Below, piece by piece: positions 42,283 through 51,422 of a DNA stretch of 64,000 nt. The stretch's first letter is position 1. Each line of letters starts with the position of its first letter. Source of the stretch: JAURVT01 sp049059935 (GTDB taxonomy: Bacteria; Actinomycetota; Actinomycetes; Propionibacteriales; Nocardioidaceae); assembly GCF_049059935.1 (NCBI RefSeq), contig NZ_JBMGQR010000002.1:62001-126000 (forward strand). Direction: 5' to 3'. Below the pieces are notes generated by a model that ran no database searches, was not told the DNA's origin, and worked only from the letters and a program-made list of their open reading frames with translations. The position numbers and the translations under genes are program-made.

Positions 42283-44010
42283 TCAGCCGGTCGTGACCGG
42301 GACGACGTCCGGCGCACCCATGCGGGCGGCGTCGGCGGTCTCGTCGTCGGGCATCTGCTGGCTCTGACGCTCGGCCTCGACGCGCTTGAGGTAGTGGTCC
42401 ACCTCGCGCGCACGCTGCTCGTCGTCCCAGGCCAGGGACGCGCCCATCAGCTGGGCGACCTCCTCGGTGACGCCGGTGCCGCGATCGAACTCCTCCATGG
42501 AGATCCGGGTGCGGCGGGCGAGGACGTCGTCGACGTGACGCGCGCCCTCGAACTCGACGGCGTAGACGACCTCGGCGCGGAGGTAGTCGCCGGCGCCGGT
42601 GAGGGGCTCGCCGAGCGTCGGGTCCTTGGCGACGAGCGCCAGCACCTCGTCGATCAGGCTGCCGTACCGGTTGAGCAGGTGCTCGATCCGCGTCTCGTGC
42701 AGGCCGCTGCGTCGGGCGAGCAGGTGACGCTGGTTCCACAGCGCCTCGTACCCCTCGGCCCCGAGCAGCGGGATGTCCTCGGTGACGCTCTTGGGCACCC
42801 GGCGGTCGAGCTGCGACTCCAGGCCGTGGACGGCCTCGTCGATCGCGTCCTCGGCCATGATCCGGTACGTCGTGTACTTGCCGCCCGCGACGACGACGAG
42901 ACCCGGTGCCGGGTGGCTCACCGCGTGCTCGCGCGACAGCTTGGACGTGGCCTCGGACTCGCCCTCGAGCAGCGGGCGCAGGCCCGCGTAGACGCCCTGC
43001 ACGTCGGCCCGCGTCAGCGGCGTCTCGAGGACGGCGTTGACGTGGTCGAGCAGGTAGTCGATGTCGCTCTCGGACGCCGCCGGGTGGTCCTTGGACAGCG
43101 ACCAGTCGGTGTCGGTGGTGCCGATGATCCAGTGGGACCCCCACGGGATCACGAAGAGCACCGACTTCTCGGTGCGCAGGATCAGGCCCGAGCTGCTGCG
43201 GATGCGGTCCTTGGGCACCACGAGGTGGATGCCCTTGGACGCGCGGACGTGGAACTGCCCGCGCTGGCCGGCGAGGTTCTGCGTGTCGTCGGTCCAGACG
43301 CCGGTGGCGTTGACCACCTGGCGCGCCCGCACCTCGTACACGCGGTCGGACTCGAGGTCGGCCACCTTGGCGCCGACGACGCGGTCGCCCTCCTTGATCA
43401 GCTCGGTGACGCGCGCCCGCGACGCGACGTGCGCGCCGTAGGCCGCGGCCGTGCGCGACAGGAACATCGTGTGACGGGCGTCGTCGACCTGCGCGTCGTA
43501 GTACTTCAGGGCGCCGACGAGGGCGTCCTTGCGCAGCGACGGGGCGATCTTGCGCGCCCCGCGACGGGTCAGGTGACGGTGCAGCGGGACGCCCGCGCCG
43601 TAGCCGGACGCCTTGCTCATCGCGTCGTAGAGGGCCACGCCGGAGCCGGCGTAGAAGCGCTCCCAGACCCGGTGCTGCAGCGGGTAGAGGAACGACACCT
43701 CCTTGACCAGGTGCGGCGCCAGCTTCTGCAGGTTGAGCCCGCGCTCCTTGAGCGCCTCGGCCACCAGGCGGAAGTCGAGCATCTCCAGGTAGCGCAGCCC
43801 ACCGTGCATCAGCTTGGACGAGCGGCTGGACGTGCCGGACGCGAAGTCGCGCGCCTCGACCAGCCCGACGCTCAGCCCGCGCGTGGCGGCGTCGAGCGCG
43901 GCGCCTCCCCCGACGACTCCACCGCCGATCACGAGGATGTCCAGCACCTCGCTCTCCATGGCCGCGAGCGCCTCTTCGCGCGCGGACGGTGACAGTGCGA
44001 CGGTCCTCAT
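42283..44010 (-). CDS. glpD: Glycerol-3-phosphate dehydrogenase (FAD, aerobic)
   Basis: A 575-residue membrane-associated flavoenzyme that oxidises glycerol 3-phosphate to dihydroxyacetone phosphate and feeds electrons to quinones. Features are ILVIGGGVVGGGAALDAATRG (FAD loop, partial), SSRSSKLMHGGLRYLE, VFxIPWGSHWIIGTTDTDW and VVVAGGKYTTYRIMAEDA. A C-terminal helical domain is complete. GGAGGG lies nine bases before the ATG at 44010. It is the last gene of the glpF-glpK-glpD unit. Confidence 0.95.
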   Translation of the reverse strand: MRTVALSPSAREEALAAMESEVLDILVIGGGVVGGGAALDAATRGLSVGLVEARDFASGTSSRSSKLMHGGLRYLEMLDFRLVAEALKERGLNLQKLAPHLVKEVSFLYPLQHRVWERFYAGSGVALYDAMSKASGYGAGVPLHRHLTRRGARKIAPSLRKDALVGALKYYDAQVDDARHTMFLSRTAAAYGAHVASRARVTELIKEGDRVVGAKVADLESDRVYEVRARQVVNATGVWTDDTQNLAGQRGQFHVRASKGIHLVVPKDRIRSSSGLILRTEKSVLFVIPWGSHWIIGTTDTDWSLSKDHPAASESDIDYLLDHVNAVLETPLTRADVQGVYAGLRPLLEGESEATSKLSREHAVSHPAPGLVVVAGGKYTTYRIMAEDAIDEAVHGLESQLDRRVPKSVTEDIPLLGAEGYEALWNQRHLLARRSGLHETRIEHLLNRYGSLIDEVLALVAKDPTLGEPLTGAGDYLRAEVVYAVEFEGARHVDDVLARRTRISMEEFDRGTGVTEEVAQLMGASLAWDDEQRAREVDHYLKRVEAERQSQQMPDDETADAARMGAPDVVPVTTG

Positions 44011-44038
44011 CAGGTGGTTCCCTCCATCGGTCTGGTTG

Positions 44039-45556
44039 TCACTGGACGTCGACCCAGTCGAGCGTCCTCGTGACGGCCTTCTTCCACTGGGTGTAACCAG
44101 TCTCGCGCTGGTCTTCATCCCAGCTGGGCTCCCAGCGCTTGGACTCGTTCCAGTTCTCGCGCAGCTCGTCGGTGTTCTTCCAGAACCCGACGGCCAGGCC
44201 GGCCGCGTAGGCCGCACCCAGGGCGGTGGTCTCGGCCACGACCGGACGGCTGACCGGGACGCCGAGGATGTCGGACTGGATCTGCATGCACAGCTCGTTG
44301 GCGGTGACGCCGCCGTCGACCTTGAGCACCTCGAGCACCACGCCGGAGTCCTTCTCCATCGCCTCGGCCACGTCGCGGCTCTGGTAGCAGATCGCCTCGA
44401 GGGTGGCGCGGGCCAGGTGCGCGTTGGTGTTGAAGCGCGACAGCCCGACGATCGCGCCGCGGGCGTCCGAGCGCCAGTACGGCGCGAACAGGCCGGAGAA
44501 GGCGGGCACGAAGTAGACGCCGCCGTTGTCCTCGACCTGCTTGGCGAGCGACTCGGACTGCGCGGCACCGGAGATGATGCCGAGCTGGTCGCGCAGCCAC
44601 TGCACGGCCGAGCCGGTGACGGCGATCGAGCCCTCCAGCGCGTAGACGCACGGCTCGTCGCCGAACTTGTAGGCCGGCGTGGTGAGCAGGCCCGACTTGC
44701 TGCGGACGATCTCGGTGCCGGTGTTGAGCAGCATGAAGTTGCCGGTGCCGTAGGTGTTCTTGGCCTCGCCGGGCGCGAAGCAGACCTGGCCGACGGTGGC
44801 GGCCTGCTGGTCGCCGAGGATGCCGGTGATCTTGACGGCGCCGCCGAACGGTCCGTTCTCGAGCGTCTCGCCGTAGCCCTCGGGCACCGACGACGACTTG
44901 ATCTCGGGCAGCATCTGGCGCGGGATGTCGAAGAAGCCGAGCAGCTCGTCGTCCCACTCGAGGGTCTCGAGGTCCATCAGCATCGTGCGGCTGGCGTTGG
45001 TGACGTCGGTGACGTGCACGCCGCCGTTGCGGCCGCCTGTCAGGTGCCAGATGAGGTACGAGTCGGTGTTGCCGAAGATGGCGTCACCGGCCTCGGCGGC
45101 CTCGCGCACGCCGTCGACGTTCTCCAGGATCCACTGGATCTTGCCGCCGGAGAAGTACGGCGCCGGGGGCAGGCCGGCCTTCTGACGGATGACGTCGCCG
45201 CGTCCGTCGCGGTCGAGCGCGGTGGCGATGCGGTCGGTGCGGGTGTCCTGCCAGACGATCGCGTTGTAGTACGGACGGCCGGTGTTCTTGTTCCACACGA
45301 CGGTGGTCTCGCGCTGGTTGGTGATGCCGAGCGCGGCGAGGTCCTCGTGGGTGAGACCGGCCTTGTCCATGGCGGTCTGGATGACCGCGGACGTGCGCTC
45401 CCAGATCTCCGTGGGGTTGTGCTCCACCCAGCCCGCCTGCGGCAGGATCTGCTCGTGCTCGAGCTGGTGGCGGGCGACCTCGTTGCCGCCGTGGTCGAAG
45501 ATCATGAAGCGGGTGCTGGTGGTGCCCTGGTCGATCGAACCGATGTAGTCAGCCAT
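44039..45556 (-). CDS. glpK: Glycerol kinase (glp operon copy)
   Basis: A 505-residue FGGY-family kinase that phosphorylates glycerol to glycerol 3-phosphate. Diagnostic stretches are IGSIDQGTTSTRFMIFD, ITNQRETTVVWNKNTG, IVWQDTRTD, GILGDQQAATVGQ, NTYGTGNFMLLNTG and KVDGGVTANELCMQ. The ATG at 45556 is preferred to one six bases earlier because AAGGAG is then seven bases away. It lies between glpF and glpD in the classic order. A second kinase gene lies across the divergent promoter. Confidence 0.95.
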   Translation of the reverse strand: MADYIGSIDQGTTSTRFMIFDHGGNEVARHQLEHEQILPQAGWVEHNPTEIWERTSAVIQTAMDKAGLTHEDLAALGITNQRETTVVWNKNTGRPYYNAIVWQDTRTDRIATALDRDGRGDVIRQKAGLPPAPYFSGGKIQWILENVDGVREAAEAGDAIFGNTDSYLIWHLTGGRNGGVHVTDVTNASRTMLMDLETLEWDDELLGFFDIPRQMLPEIKSSSVPEGYGETLENGPFGGAVKITGILGDQQAATVGQVCFAPGEAKNTYGTGNFMLLNTGTEIVRSKSGLLTTPAYKFGDEPCVYALEGSIAVTGSAVQWLRDQLGIISGAAQSESLAKQVEDNGGVYFVPAFSGLFAPYWRSDARGAIVGLSRFNTNAHLARATLEAICYQSRDVAEAMEKDSGVVLEVLKVDGGVTANELCMQIQSDILGVPVSRPVVAETTALGAAYAAGLAVGFWKNTDELRENWNESKRWEPSWDEDQRETGYTQWKKAVTRTLDWVDVQ

Positions 45557-45586
45557 GGTCATGCTCCTTGTCGAGGGTGGGGGCGG

Positions 45587-46408
45587 TCAGGAGACCGTGT
45601 CGCCGGTGGGGTTGTTGCTCGCGGGCAGGACGTCCTCGGGCAGGTAGGGCTCGATCATGAACTTGAAGATCGCGCCGCCGATGAGTCCGCCGATGATCGG
45701 CGCGATGATCGGGAGCCAGAAGTACAGCTCTGGACCGTTCGCCGACTCGAACGCCCCGGAGTATCCGGTGATGAACGACGCCAGGCGCGGACCGAAGTCG
45801 CGGGCCGGGTTGATCGCGTAGCCGGCGTTGGAGCCCCACGCCATGCCGAGACCGACGACCAGCAGGCCGACGAGCAGCGGCGCCATGTTCGACAGCGGGC
45901 CGTTGTTGGCCGCCGTGGTGAGGGCGAAGATGACCAGGACGAGGATCGCGGTGCCGACGATCTGGTCGAGGAACGCGGTCGGGATCGAGATGCCGGCGCC
46001 GGGCGACGTCGACCAGATGCCCTGCGTGGCCTTGGTGTGGCCGGGGTCGATCTTGGCGATCGCGTCGGCGTAGGTGACGCGGACGATGAGTCCGGCGACG
46101 AACGCGCCGAGCGTCTGGGCCACGACGAACGGGCCGACCTTGCGCCACTCGAAGCCCTTGAAGGCGGCCAGCGCGATGGTGACCGCGGGGTTCAGGTGGG
46201 CGCCGCTGAGACGGGCGGCGACGTACACACCCATCGTCACGCCGATGCCCCAGGCCCAGGCGATCGAGTCGTAGTTGCCGGCCGTCGAGTCCGGTCCGGG
46301 GCCGCCCCCGGTGACGACCTGGGCGACGACGCCCACGCCGAACAGGATGAGGATCATCGTGCCGAGGAACTCGGCGATCAGCTCCCCGGTGTACGCGTTC
46401 TTGTTCAC
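45587..46408 (-). CDS. glpF: Glycerol uptake facilitator (aquaglyceroporin)
   Basis: A 273-residue MIP channel with six membrane helices. Both half-helix motifs are present: SGAHLNPAVTIA and GYAINPARDFGPR. The Asp after the second NPAR is the mark of glycerol facilitators rather than strict water channels. The GTG at 46408 follows GGAGGG. It heads the glp operon and is divergent from an IclR gene, which probably controls it in response to glycerol or glycerol 3-phosphate. Confidence 0.95.
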   Translation of the reverse strand: MNKNAYTGELIAEFLGTMILILFGVGVVAQVVTGGGPGPDSTAGNYDSIAWAWGIGVTMGVYVAARLSGAHLNPAVTIALAAFKGFEWRKVGPFVVAQTLGAFVAGLIVRVTYADAIAKIDPGHTKATQGIWSTSPGAGISIPTAFLDQIVGTAILVLVIFALTTAANNGPLSNMAPLLVGLLVVGLGMAWGSNAGYAINPARDFGPRLASFITGYSGAFESANGPELYFWLPIIAPIIGGLIGGAIFKFMIEPYLPEDVLPASNNPTGDTVS

Positions 46409-46489
46409 GGAACCCTCCAGTCCGTCGGCCCCGCACCGTTGCGGGGTGTCCCGAAACTAGGAGGCGGTGTGACGAGGGTCAACGAGGGC

Positions 46490-46515
46490 CGTTCGACAAT
46501 CCCGAACGCTAGGGT
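46490..46515. promoter_or_regulatory. Palindrome and -10 box in glpF/iclR divergent region
   Basis: CGTTCG-ACAATCC-CGAACG (46490-46508) is a perfect 6-bp inverted repeat directly upstream of a TAGGGT -10-like box (46510-46515) that ends seven bases before the iclR GTG. It is a candidate IclR operator controlling glpF and iclR. Binding is inferred. Confidence 0.55.
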
Positions 46516-46522
46516 GTGAGGC

Positions 46523-47281
46523 GTGCCCGGAGCCCTGCAGTCCGTCGAGCGCGCCGCCGCCGTCCTGCGCGTGCTGGGTGGCGCCGGACGTCCGCTCGAG
46601 CTCGCCGAGATCGCCGCCGTCCTCGACCTGCCCAAGACCACCGCGTTCGGCCTGGTGCGCACGCTGCGCGACGTCGGCTTCGTCGACCAGCCCGCACCGG
46701 GATCGGCCTACACGCTCGGCAGCGGCCTGACCGACCTCGACCGGCTCGGACTCGACCCGCACGACCTGCGCTCGCACGCCACCAACTGGGCCGACGCGCT
46801 CGCGGCCCACGTCCGGCTCGAGGTGCTCGTCTCGATGCCGCAGGGCGACGACGTGCGCGTCGTCCACCACGTGTTCCGCCCCGACGACACGGCGCAGGCG
46901 CTCCGGGTGGGCGAGTCGCTGCCCCTGCACGCCACGGCCACCGGCAAGGTCGTGCTGGCGACGACGGCCTCGCGCGGCGCGCGTCCGTCCACGCTGGAGC
47001 GGTTCACCACGCGCACCGTCCGCACGCGGGCCGAGCTGGAGGGCGAGCTGCAGCGGGTGCGCCGTCAGGGCTGGGCGTCGGCGCTCGGCGAGCACCAGCC
47101 GGGCGTCGGCAGCGTCGCGGTGGCGTTGCGCGGCCTCGGCGGCCTGGCCGTCGGCGCGGTGGCCGTCGTCGGCCCCGTCGACAAGGTGTTCGCGTCCGGT
47201 GGCGCGGCGCGTCCCGAGGTCGTGCGCGAGGTGCGCGCGACCGGCCGGGCCATCTCGCGGGCGCTGGTGGCGCCGTCGTGA
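46523..47281 (+). CDS. IclR family regulator of glycerol metabolism
   Basis: A 252-residue IclR-type regulator. The winged HTH spans about residues 5-60 (SVERAAAVLRVLG, LELAEIAAVLDLPKTTAFGLVRTL). The C-terminal effector domain has LRVGESLPLHATATGKVVLA and GWASALGEHQPGVGSVAVAL. By position, between glpF and a second glycerol kinase, it should act as the glycerol regulator (GylR-like in Streptomyces). The GTG at 46523 has no ribosome-binding site and fits a leaderless transcript. Its stop overlaps the kinase start. Confidence 0.9.
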   Translation: MPGALQSVERAAAVLRVLGGAGRPLELAEIAAVLDLPKTTAFGLVRTLRDVGFVDQPAPGSAYTLGSGLTDLDRLGLDPHDLRSHATNWADALAAHVRLEVLVSMPQGDDVRVVHHVFRPDDTAQALRVGESLPLHATATGKVVLATTASRGARPSTLERFTTRTVRTRAELEGELQRVRRQGWASALGEHQPGVGSVAVALRGLGGLAVGAVAVVGPVDKVFASGGAARPEVVREVRATGRAISRALVAPS

Positions 47282-48789
47282 GCCGGGCGCTGATCGCGGC
47301 GATCGACCAGGGGACGACGTCGACGCGCTGCATGCTGTTCGACCGGCAGGGGCAGACGGTGTCGCTCGCCCAGCGCGAGCACCGCCAGGAGTTCCCGCGG
47401 CCGGGCTGGGTGCAGCACGACGCCGACGAGATCTGGCGCAACGTCCAGCGCGTGGTGCCCGCCGCGCTGGCGCAGGCGGGTGCGTCGCCGTCCGACGTGG
47501 TGGGCCTGGGCATCGCCAACCAGCGCGAGACCACCGTCGTGTGGGACCCGCGGACGGGACGCTCGCTCGGCCCGGCGATCACCTGGCAGGACACCCGCAG
47601 CGCCGAGGTGGTCGAGCAGCTGGTGGCCGACGGGCACGAGCCGCTGGTGCGCGAGCTGACGGGCCTGCGTCCCACGACCTACTTCGCCGGCCCGCGGCTG
47701 CGCTGGCTGCTCGACAACGTCCGCGGGCTGCGGGAGAAGGCCGACGCGGGCGAGCTGCTGTTCGGCACCATCGACTCCTGGCTGATGTGGAACCTCACCG
47801 GCGGCCCGGACGGCGGCACCCACGTCACCGACGCCACCAACGCGAGCCGCACGATGCTGATGGACCTCGACACCCTGCAGTGGGACGACCGGCTGCTCGC
47901 CGCGATGGACCTCCCCCGCTCGGTGATGCCCGAGATCCGCTCCAGCGCCGAGGGGTACGGCACGTGCGCGTCCCTGCTGCCCGGCGTCCCGCTCGCCGCG
48001 GCGCTGGGCGACCAGCAGGCCGCGCTGTTCGGGCAGACCTGCTTCACCGCCGGCGAGGCCAAGTGCACCTACGGGACCGGTGCGTTCCTGCTCGTCAACG
48101 CGGGCACCAAGCGACCGACGTCCACGCCGAGCCTGCTCACCACCGTCGGCTACGTGCTCGGCGACGACGACCCCGTCTACGCCGTCGAGGGCTCCATCGC
48201 GATGGCCGGGTCGCTCGTGCAGTGGTTCCGCGACTCGCTCGGGATGATCCGCACCGCCCCGCAGATCGAGACGCTCGCGCGCAGCGTCGACGACAACGGC
48301 GGCTGCTACATCGTCCCGGCGTTCTCGGGTCTGTACGCGCCGCGCTGGGAGCAGGACGCGCGCGGCGTCATCGTCGGGCTCACCTCGTACGTGGGCCGCG
48401 GGCACCTGGCGCGCGCCGTGCTGGAGGCCACGGGCTGGCAGACCTACGAGGTGGTCGAGGCGATCCGTGCCGAGGCCGGCATCGAGCTGGCCGCGCTTCG
48501 CGTCGACGGCGGCATGACGTCCAACCACCTGCTCATGCAGTTCGTCTCCGACGTGCTCGACGTGGGCGTCGACCGTCCGCTGGTGTCCGAGACCGTGTGC
48601 CTCGGCGCGGCGTACGCGGCCGGATTGACGGTCGGCTACTGGTCCGACCTCGCCTCCCTGCAGCGCAACTGGCACCGGGCGGCGTCGTGGCAGCCGGACA
48701 TGGACGCCGGCCTGCGCCGCAGGGAGGCGTCGCGCTGGAACCGCGCGGTGGAGCACGCCCTGGGCTGGGCGGGCCACGAGGACGGGTGA
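47278..48789 (+). CDS. Second glycerol kinase
   Basis: A 503-residue FGGY kinase with the glycerol kinase hallmarks IAAIDQGTTSTRCMLFD, IANQRETTVVWDPRTG, ITWQDTRS, ALGDQQAALFGQ, CTYGTGAFLLVNAG and RVDGGMTSNHLLMQ. It is clearly diverged from the copy at 44039 (for example Cys for Phe after TSTR). Co-translation with the IclR regulator (GTGA overlap) suggests a low-level or differently regulated kinase, or one with a related substrate. A glycerol kinase label is safe at family level. Confidence 0.9.
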   Translation: MSRALIAAIDQGTTSTRCMLFDRQGQTVSLAQREHRQEFPRPGWVQHDADEIWRNVQRVVPAALAQAGASPSDVVGLGIANQRETTVVWDPRTGRSLGPAITWQDTRSAEVVEQLVADGHEPLVRELTGLRPTTYFAGPRLRWLLDNVRGLREKADAGELLFGTIDSWLMWNLTGGPDGGTHVTDATNASRTMLMDLDTLQWDDRLLAAMDLPRSVMPEIRSSAEGYGTCASLLPGVPLAAALGDQQAALFGQTCFTAGEAKCTYGTGAFLLVNAGTKRPTSTPSLLTTVGYVLGDDDPVYAVEGSIAMAGSLVQWFRDSLGMIRTAPQIETLARSVDDNGGCYIVPAFSGLYAPRWEQDARGVIVGLTSYVGRGHLARAVLEATGWQTYEVVEAIRAEAGIELAALRVDGGMTSNHLLMQFVSDVLDVGVDRPLVSETVCLGAAYAAGLTVGYWSDLASLQRNWHRAASWQPDMDAGLRRREASRWNRAVEHALGWAGHEDG

Positions 48790-48892
48790 CGTCCCGCGGC
48801 CGGGGGTCCCCACGACTAGGCGAGCTCCGGCCCGTCCGCGCGCGGCGGACGGGCCTGACGTCACCGGATCGTGAGGATCGACCCGGGAGCCC

Positions 48893-48925
48893 TACGCTCT
48901 GGCCATGACGATCGAGCGCCAATGA
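48893..48925 (+). promoter_or_regulatory. Leaderless promoter and six-codon upstream ORF
   Basis: TACGCT (48893-48898) lies six bases before an ATG at 48905, the same leaderless geometry as at nadE and the amidase. That ATG opens a six-codon ORF, MTIERQ, ending in TGA at 48923-48925. Its stop overlaps the ATG (48922) of the FAD oxidoreductase, which has no strong ribosome-binding site of its own. Translation of the main gene may depend on coupling to the mini-ORF. Confidence 0.55.
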
Positions 48926-50490
48926 GCGAGCACGCAGACGTGGTGGTGGTCGGGGGCGGCCACAACGCCCTCGTCGCCGCGACCTACCTGGCCCGCGCGG
49001 GACTGCGCACCGTCGTGCTGGAGCGTCTGGACGCGACGGGCGGCGCCGCCGTCAGCGTCGAGCCGTGGGCGGGGGTGCCGGCGCGGCTGTCGCGGTACTC
49101 GTACCTGGTGAGCCTGATGCCCGAGGCGCTGATCGCCGACCTGGGCCTCGACCTGGACCTGCGCTCGCGCCCCACCGCGTCCTTCTCCCCCACGCTGCGC
49201 GACGGCGTGGCCGACGGGCTGCTGGTGGAGTCGGTGCCGAGCCAGGCGACGTCCGAGTCGTTCCTGCGCCTCACCGGCGACGAGTCGGCGTACACGGCCT
49301 GGGAGCGCTTCTACGACGAGGTGGCCGGGCTCGCCGAGGTGGTGGCGCCGACGTTCCTGCAGCAGCTGCCTCGCGCGTCCCGTCTGCGCGAGGACGCCGA
49401 GACCGCCACGTGGGACGCGATCGTCGAGCAGCCCCTGGGGCAGACGATCGAGCAGCGCTTCCACGACGACCTCGTGCGCGGCGTCGTCGCCACCGACGCC
49501 CTGATCGGGACGTTCGCGTCGCTCAACGACGCGTCGCTGATCCAGAACAAGTGCTTCCTGTACCACCTCGTCGGCAACGGGACGGGTGAGTGGCGCGTGC
49601 CCGTCGGTGGCATGGGCGCCGTCACCGGCGAGCTCGCCCGCGCCGCCACGCACGCCGGCGCCCAGCTGCGCACCGGCTGCACCGTGACGTCGATCCGCTC
49701 GGACGACGACGGCGCGCAAGTGACCTTCGCCGGACCTGACGGGGAGACGACGATCGACTGCGACTGGGTGCTCTGCGGCGCGGCCCCGGCCGTCCTCGAC
49801 GAGCTGGTGGGCCGCGAGGTGCGCTCCAAGCCCAGCGGCGCACAGCTGAAGATCAACCTGCTGGTGGACCGCCTGCCTCAGCTGGCCAGCGGCATGGACC
49901 CCGAGACGGCGTTCGCCGGCACCCTGCACCTGGGCGAGAGCTACTCCGAGCTCGAGACGGCCCACGCCGAGGCCGCGGCGGGCAGCGTCCCGTCCCGGAT
50001 GCCGGGCGAGACCTACTGCCACACCCTCACCGACCCGTCGATCCTCGGCGCCGAGCTGGCCGCGTCCGGCGCCCACACGCTGACGTACTTCGGCCTGCAC
50101 ACCCCGTCCGAGCTGTTCGAGACCGACCCGGTGGGCCAGACCAAGCTCGCCGTCGAGCGCGCCATCGCCGAGATGGACCAGCACCTCGCCGAGCCGCTCG
50201 AGTCCGTCCTCGCCCACGACGCCGACGGCCGCCCCTGCATCGAGGCCAAGAACCCCCTCGACATCGAGCTTGCCCTCAACATGCCCGGCGGCCACATCTT
50301 CCACGGCGACCTCGCCTGGCCGTGGCTGTCGAGCTTGGACGCGGCCGAGACCCCGGCCGAGCGCTGGGGCGTCGCCACCCCCCACCCGCGGGTGCTGATG
50401 TGCGGCAGCGGTGCCCGTCGCGGCGGCGCCGTCAGCGGCATCGCGGGCCACAACGCCGCCCACGCGGTACTCGATTTCATCCGGGGCTGA
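48922..50490 (+). CDS. FAD-dependent oxidoreductase, phytoene-desaturase/PYROXD2-like
   Basis: A 522-residue flavoprotein. VVVVGGGHNALVAATYLARAG is the FAD loop (partial), LERLDATGGAAVSVEPWAGV follows it, VPVGGMGAVTGELARAATHAG lies mid-protein, and the end MCGSGARRGGAVSGIAGHNAA is characteristic of the COG1233/PYROXD2-like group. The substrate is unknown; carotenoid enzymes of the same superfamily have related folds, but no carotenoid genes are nearby. The start at 48922 overlaps the stop of a mini-ORF. It ends 59 bp before tRNA-Lys. Confidence 0.88.
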   Translation: MSEHADVVVVGGGHNALVAATYLARAGLRTVVLERLDATGGAAVSVEPWAGVPARLSRYSYLVSLMPEALIADLGLDLDLRSRPTASFSPTLRDGVADGLLVESVPSQATSESFLRLTGDESAYTAWERFYDEVAGLAEVVAPTFLQQLPRASRLREDAETATWDAIVEQPLGQTIEQRFHDDLVRGVVATDALIGTFASLNDASLIQNKCFLYHLVGNGTGEWRVPVGGMGAVTGELARAATHAGAQLRTGCTVTSIRSDDDGAQVTFAGPDGETTIDCDWVLCGAAPAVLDELVGREVRSKPSGAQLKINLLVDRLPQLASGMDPETAFAGTLHLGESYSELETAHAEAAAGSVPSRMPGETYCHTLTDPSILGAELAASGAHTLTYFGLHTPSELFETDPVGQTKLAVERAIAEMDQHLAEPLESVLAHDADGRPCIEAKNPLDIELALNMPGGHIFHGDLAWPWLSSLDAAETPAERWGVATPHPRVLMCGSGARRGGAVSGIAGHNAAHAVLDFIRG

Positions 50491-50549
50491 CCGTCCTGCT
50501 ACAGTCTCTCCTCGTTGCCCGGAGGCTCTCGCCAGCGTCCGGGCGACAT

Positions 50550-50622
<73 letters not shown>

Positions 50623-50631
50623 CATCATCTC

Positions 50632-50670
50632 AATCAGCCCCCACCCTTAAAGGGTGGGGGCTGATTTCTT
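50632..50670 (+). terminator. Rho-independent terminator after tRNA-Lys
   Basis: A perfect 34-bp palindrome (50632-50665), with stem AATCAGCCCCCACCC and its complement around a TTAA centre, is followed by TCTT. It ends the tRNA transcript and could also serve the converging low-G+C cassette. Confidence 0.9.
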
Positions 50671-50705
50671 GGGTCGTCGCCAGACCTCGCACGGGTCAAA
50701 CCCAG

Positions 50706-51422
50706 TCATCCCTCAGCAACGAGTGCCTTCGTAATCTCCGCGCGAAGTTTCTGGACGAGGTCGTCGTTGCTGTCGAAGATCACGAGTTGGCGAGCACGAA
50801 CATCGAATGGGACGTCTTCCGGTCTACTCGCTACAAGAATGGTCGTCTTCCCTAGCGTTTGCGCAATCCCCAGTTCGTACATCACATTGGGATTCCGACC
50901 GTTGATATTTGCAACGATTATCCGTGCACGGACGATCATTTGCACTATATGTGAAAATACATCCTCGGGCCTAAAGTCCTCATCCCCACGCACCGCCCGC
51001 ATGCCTATGCCATCACAAGCCTCCTTCACAGCCGTAAAATCGGCCGCATAAGACTGGTGAAAGGGCGTCAGAACAAACACCAGTTGCGGATCCCCACGCA
51101 AATCAGCATCCCGCACATTGGCGCTCGCAACGATTGGCGAATCTACTAGGCGCGGACTCCGTGCAGACGATCCTTGAACACTCTGCGACGCCAACAACAG
51201 GTGGTTTGCGTCCCGCCAACGCTCTTCCGTTGAGACCAGTTGACTATTCAGATCATAAATTTTCCCTTCTAACGACCTGCGCATCATTTCGAGTTCAATC
51301 TGGCGTCTTTCGTGGTCGTAGTTGCCCTTACGCACCCGCTCGTAAATGAGCAGCATCGCAAGGACGAATGCCAGGATAGGCGCCACGACGGCAGCCACTA
51401 CTGAGAGCGTCGATCCTGTCAT
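50706..51422 (-). CDS. Membrane-anchored protein with nucleoside-deoxyribosyltransferase/TIR-like C-terminal domain
   Basis: A 238-residue protein. One transmembrane helix (about residues 5-25) is followed by a coiled coil (about 30-75, rich in Glu/Arg/Leu) and a C-terminal alpha/beta domain (about 105-238). The domain contains VFVLTPFHQSYAADF, ARIIVANINGRNPNVMYELGIA and VPFDVRARQLVIFD. The NPNVMYELG block is typical of nucleoside 2-deoxyribosyltransferase-like and some TIR-like domains and includes the likely catalytic Glu. Such domains can cleave N-glycosidic bonds of nucleotides, sometimes in anti-phage effectors. Base composition is far lower in G+C than its neighbours. It overlaps its membrane partner by four bases. 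Function is inferred. Confidence 0.8.
   Translation of the reverse strand: MTGSTLSVVAAVVAPILAFVLAMLLIYERVRKGNYDHERRQIELEMMRRSLEGKIYDLNSQLVSTEERWRDANHLLLASQSVQGSSARSPRLVDSPIVASANVRDADLRGDPQLVFVLTPFHQSYAADFTAVKEACDGIGMRAVRGDEDFRPEDVFSHIVQMIVRARIIVANINGRNPNVMYELGIAQTLGKTTILVASRPEDVPFDVRARQLVIFDSNDDLVQKLRAEITKALVAEG

Noticed and set aside
43814..46519. 901-codon open frame opposite glpD, glpK and glpF
   Set aside because: Antisense shadow of three clear glycerol genes.
48922..50490. Carotenoid desaturase (CrtI) assignment
   Set aside because: The FAD fold is shared, but the N- and C-terminal signatures fit the PYROXD2-like group and no carotenoid genes are nearby.
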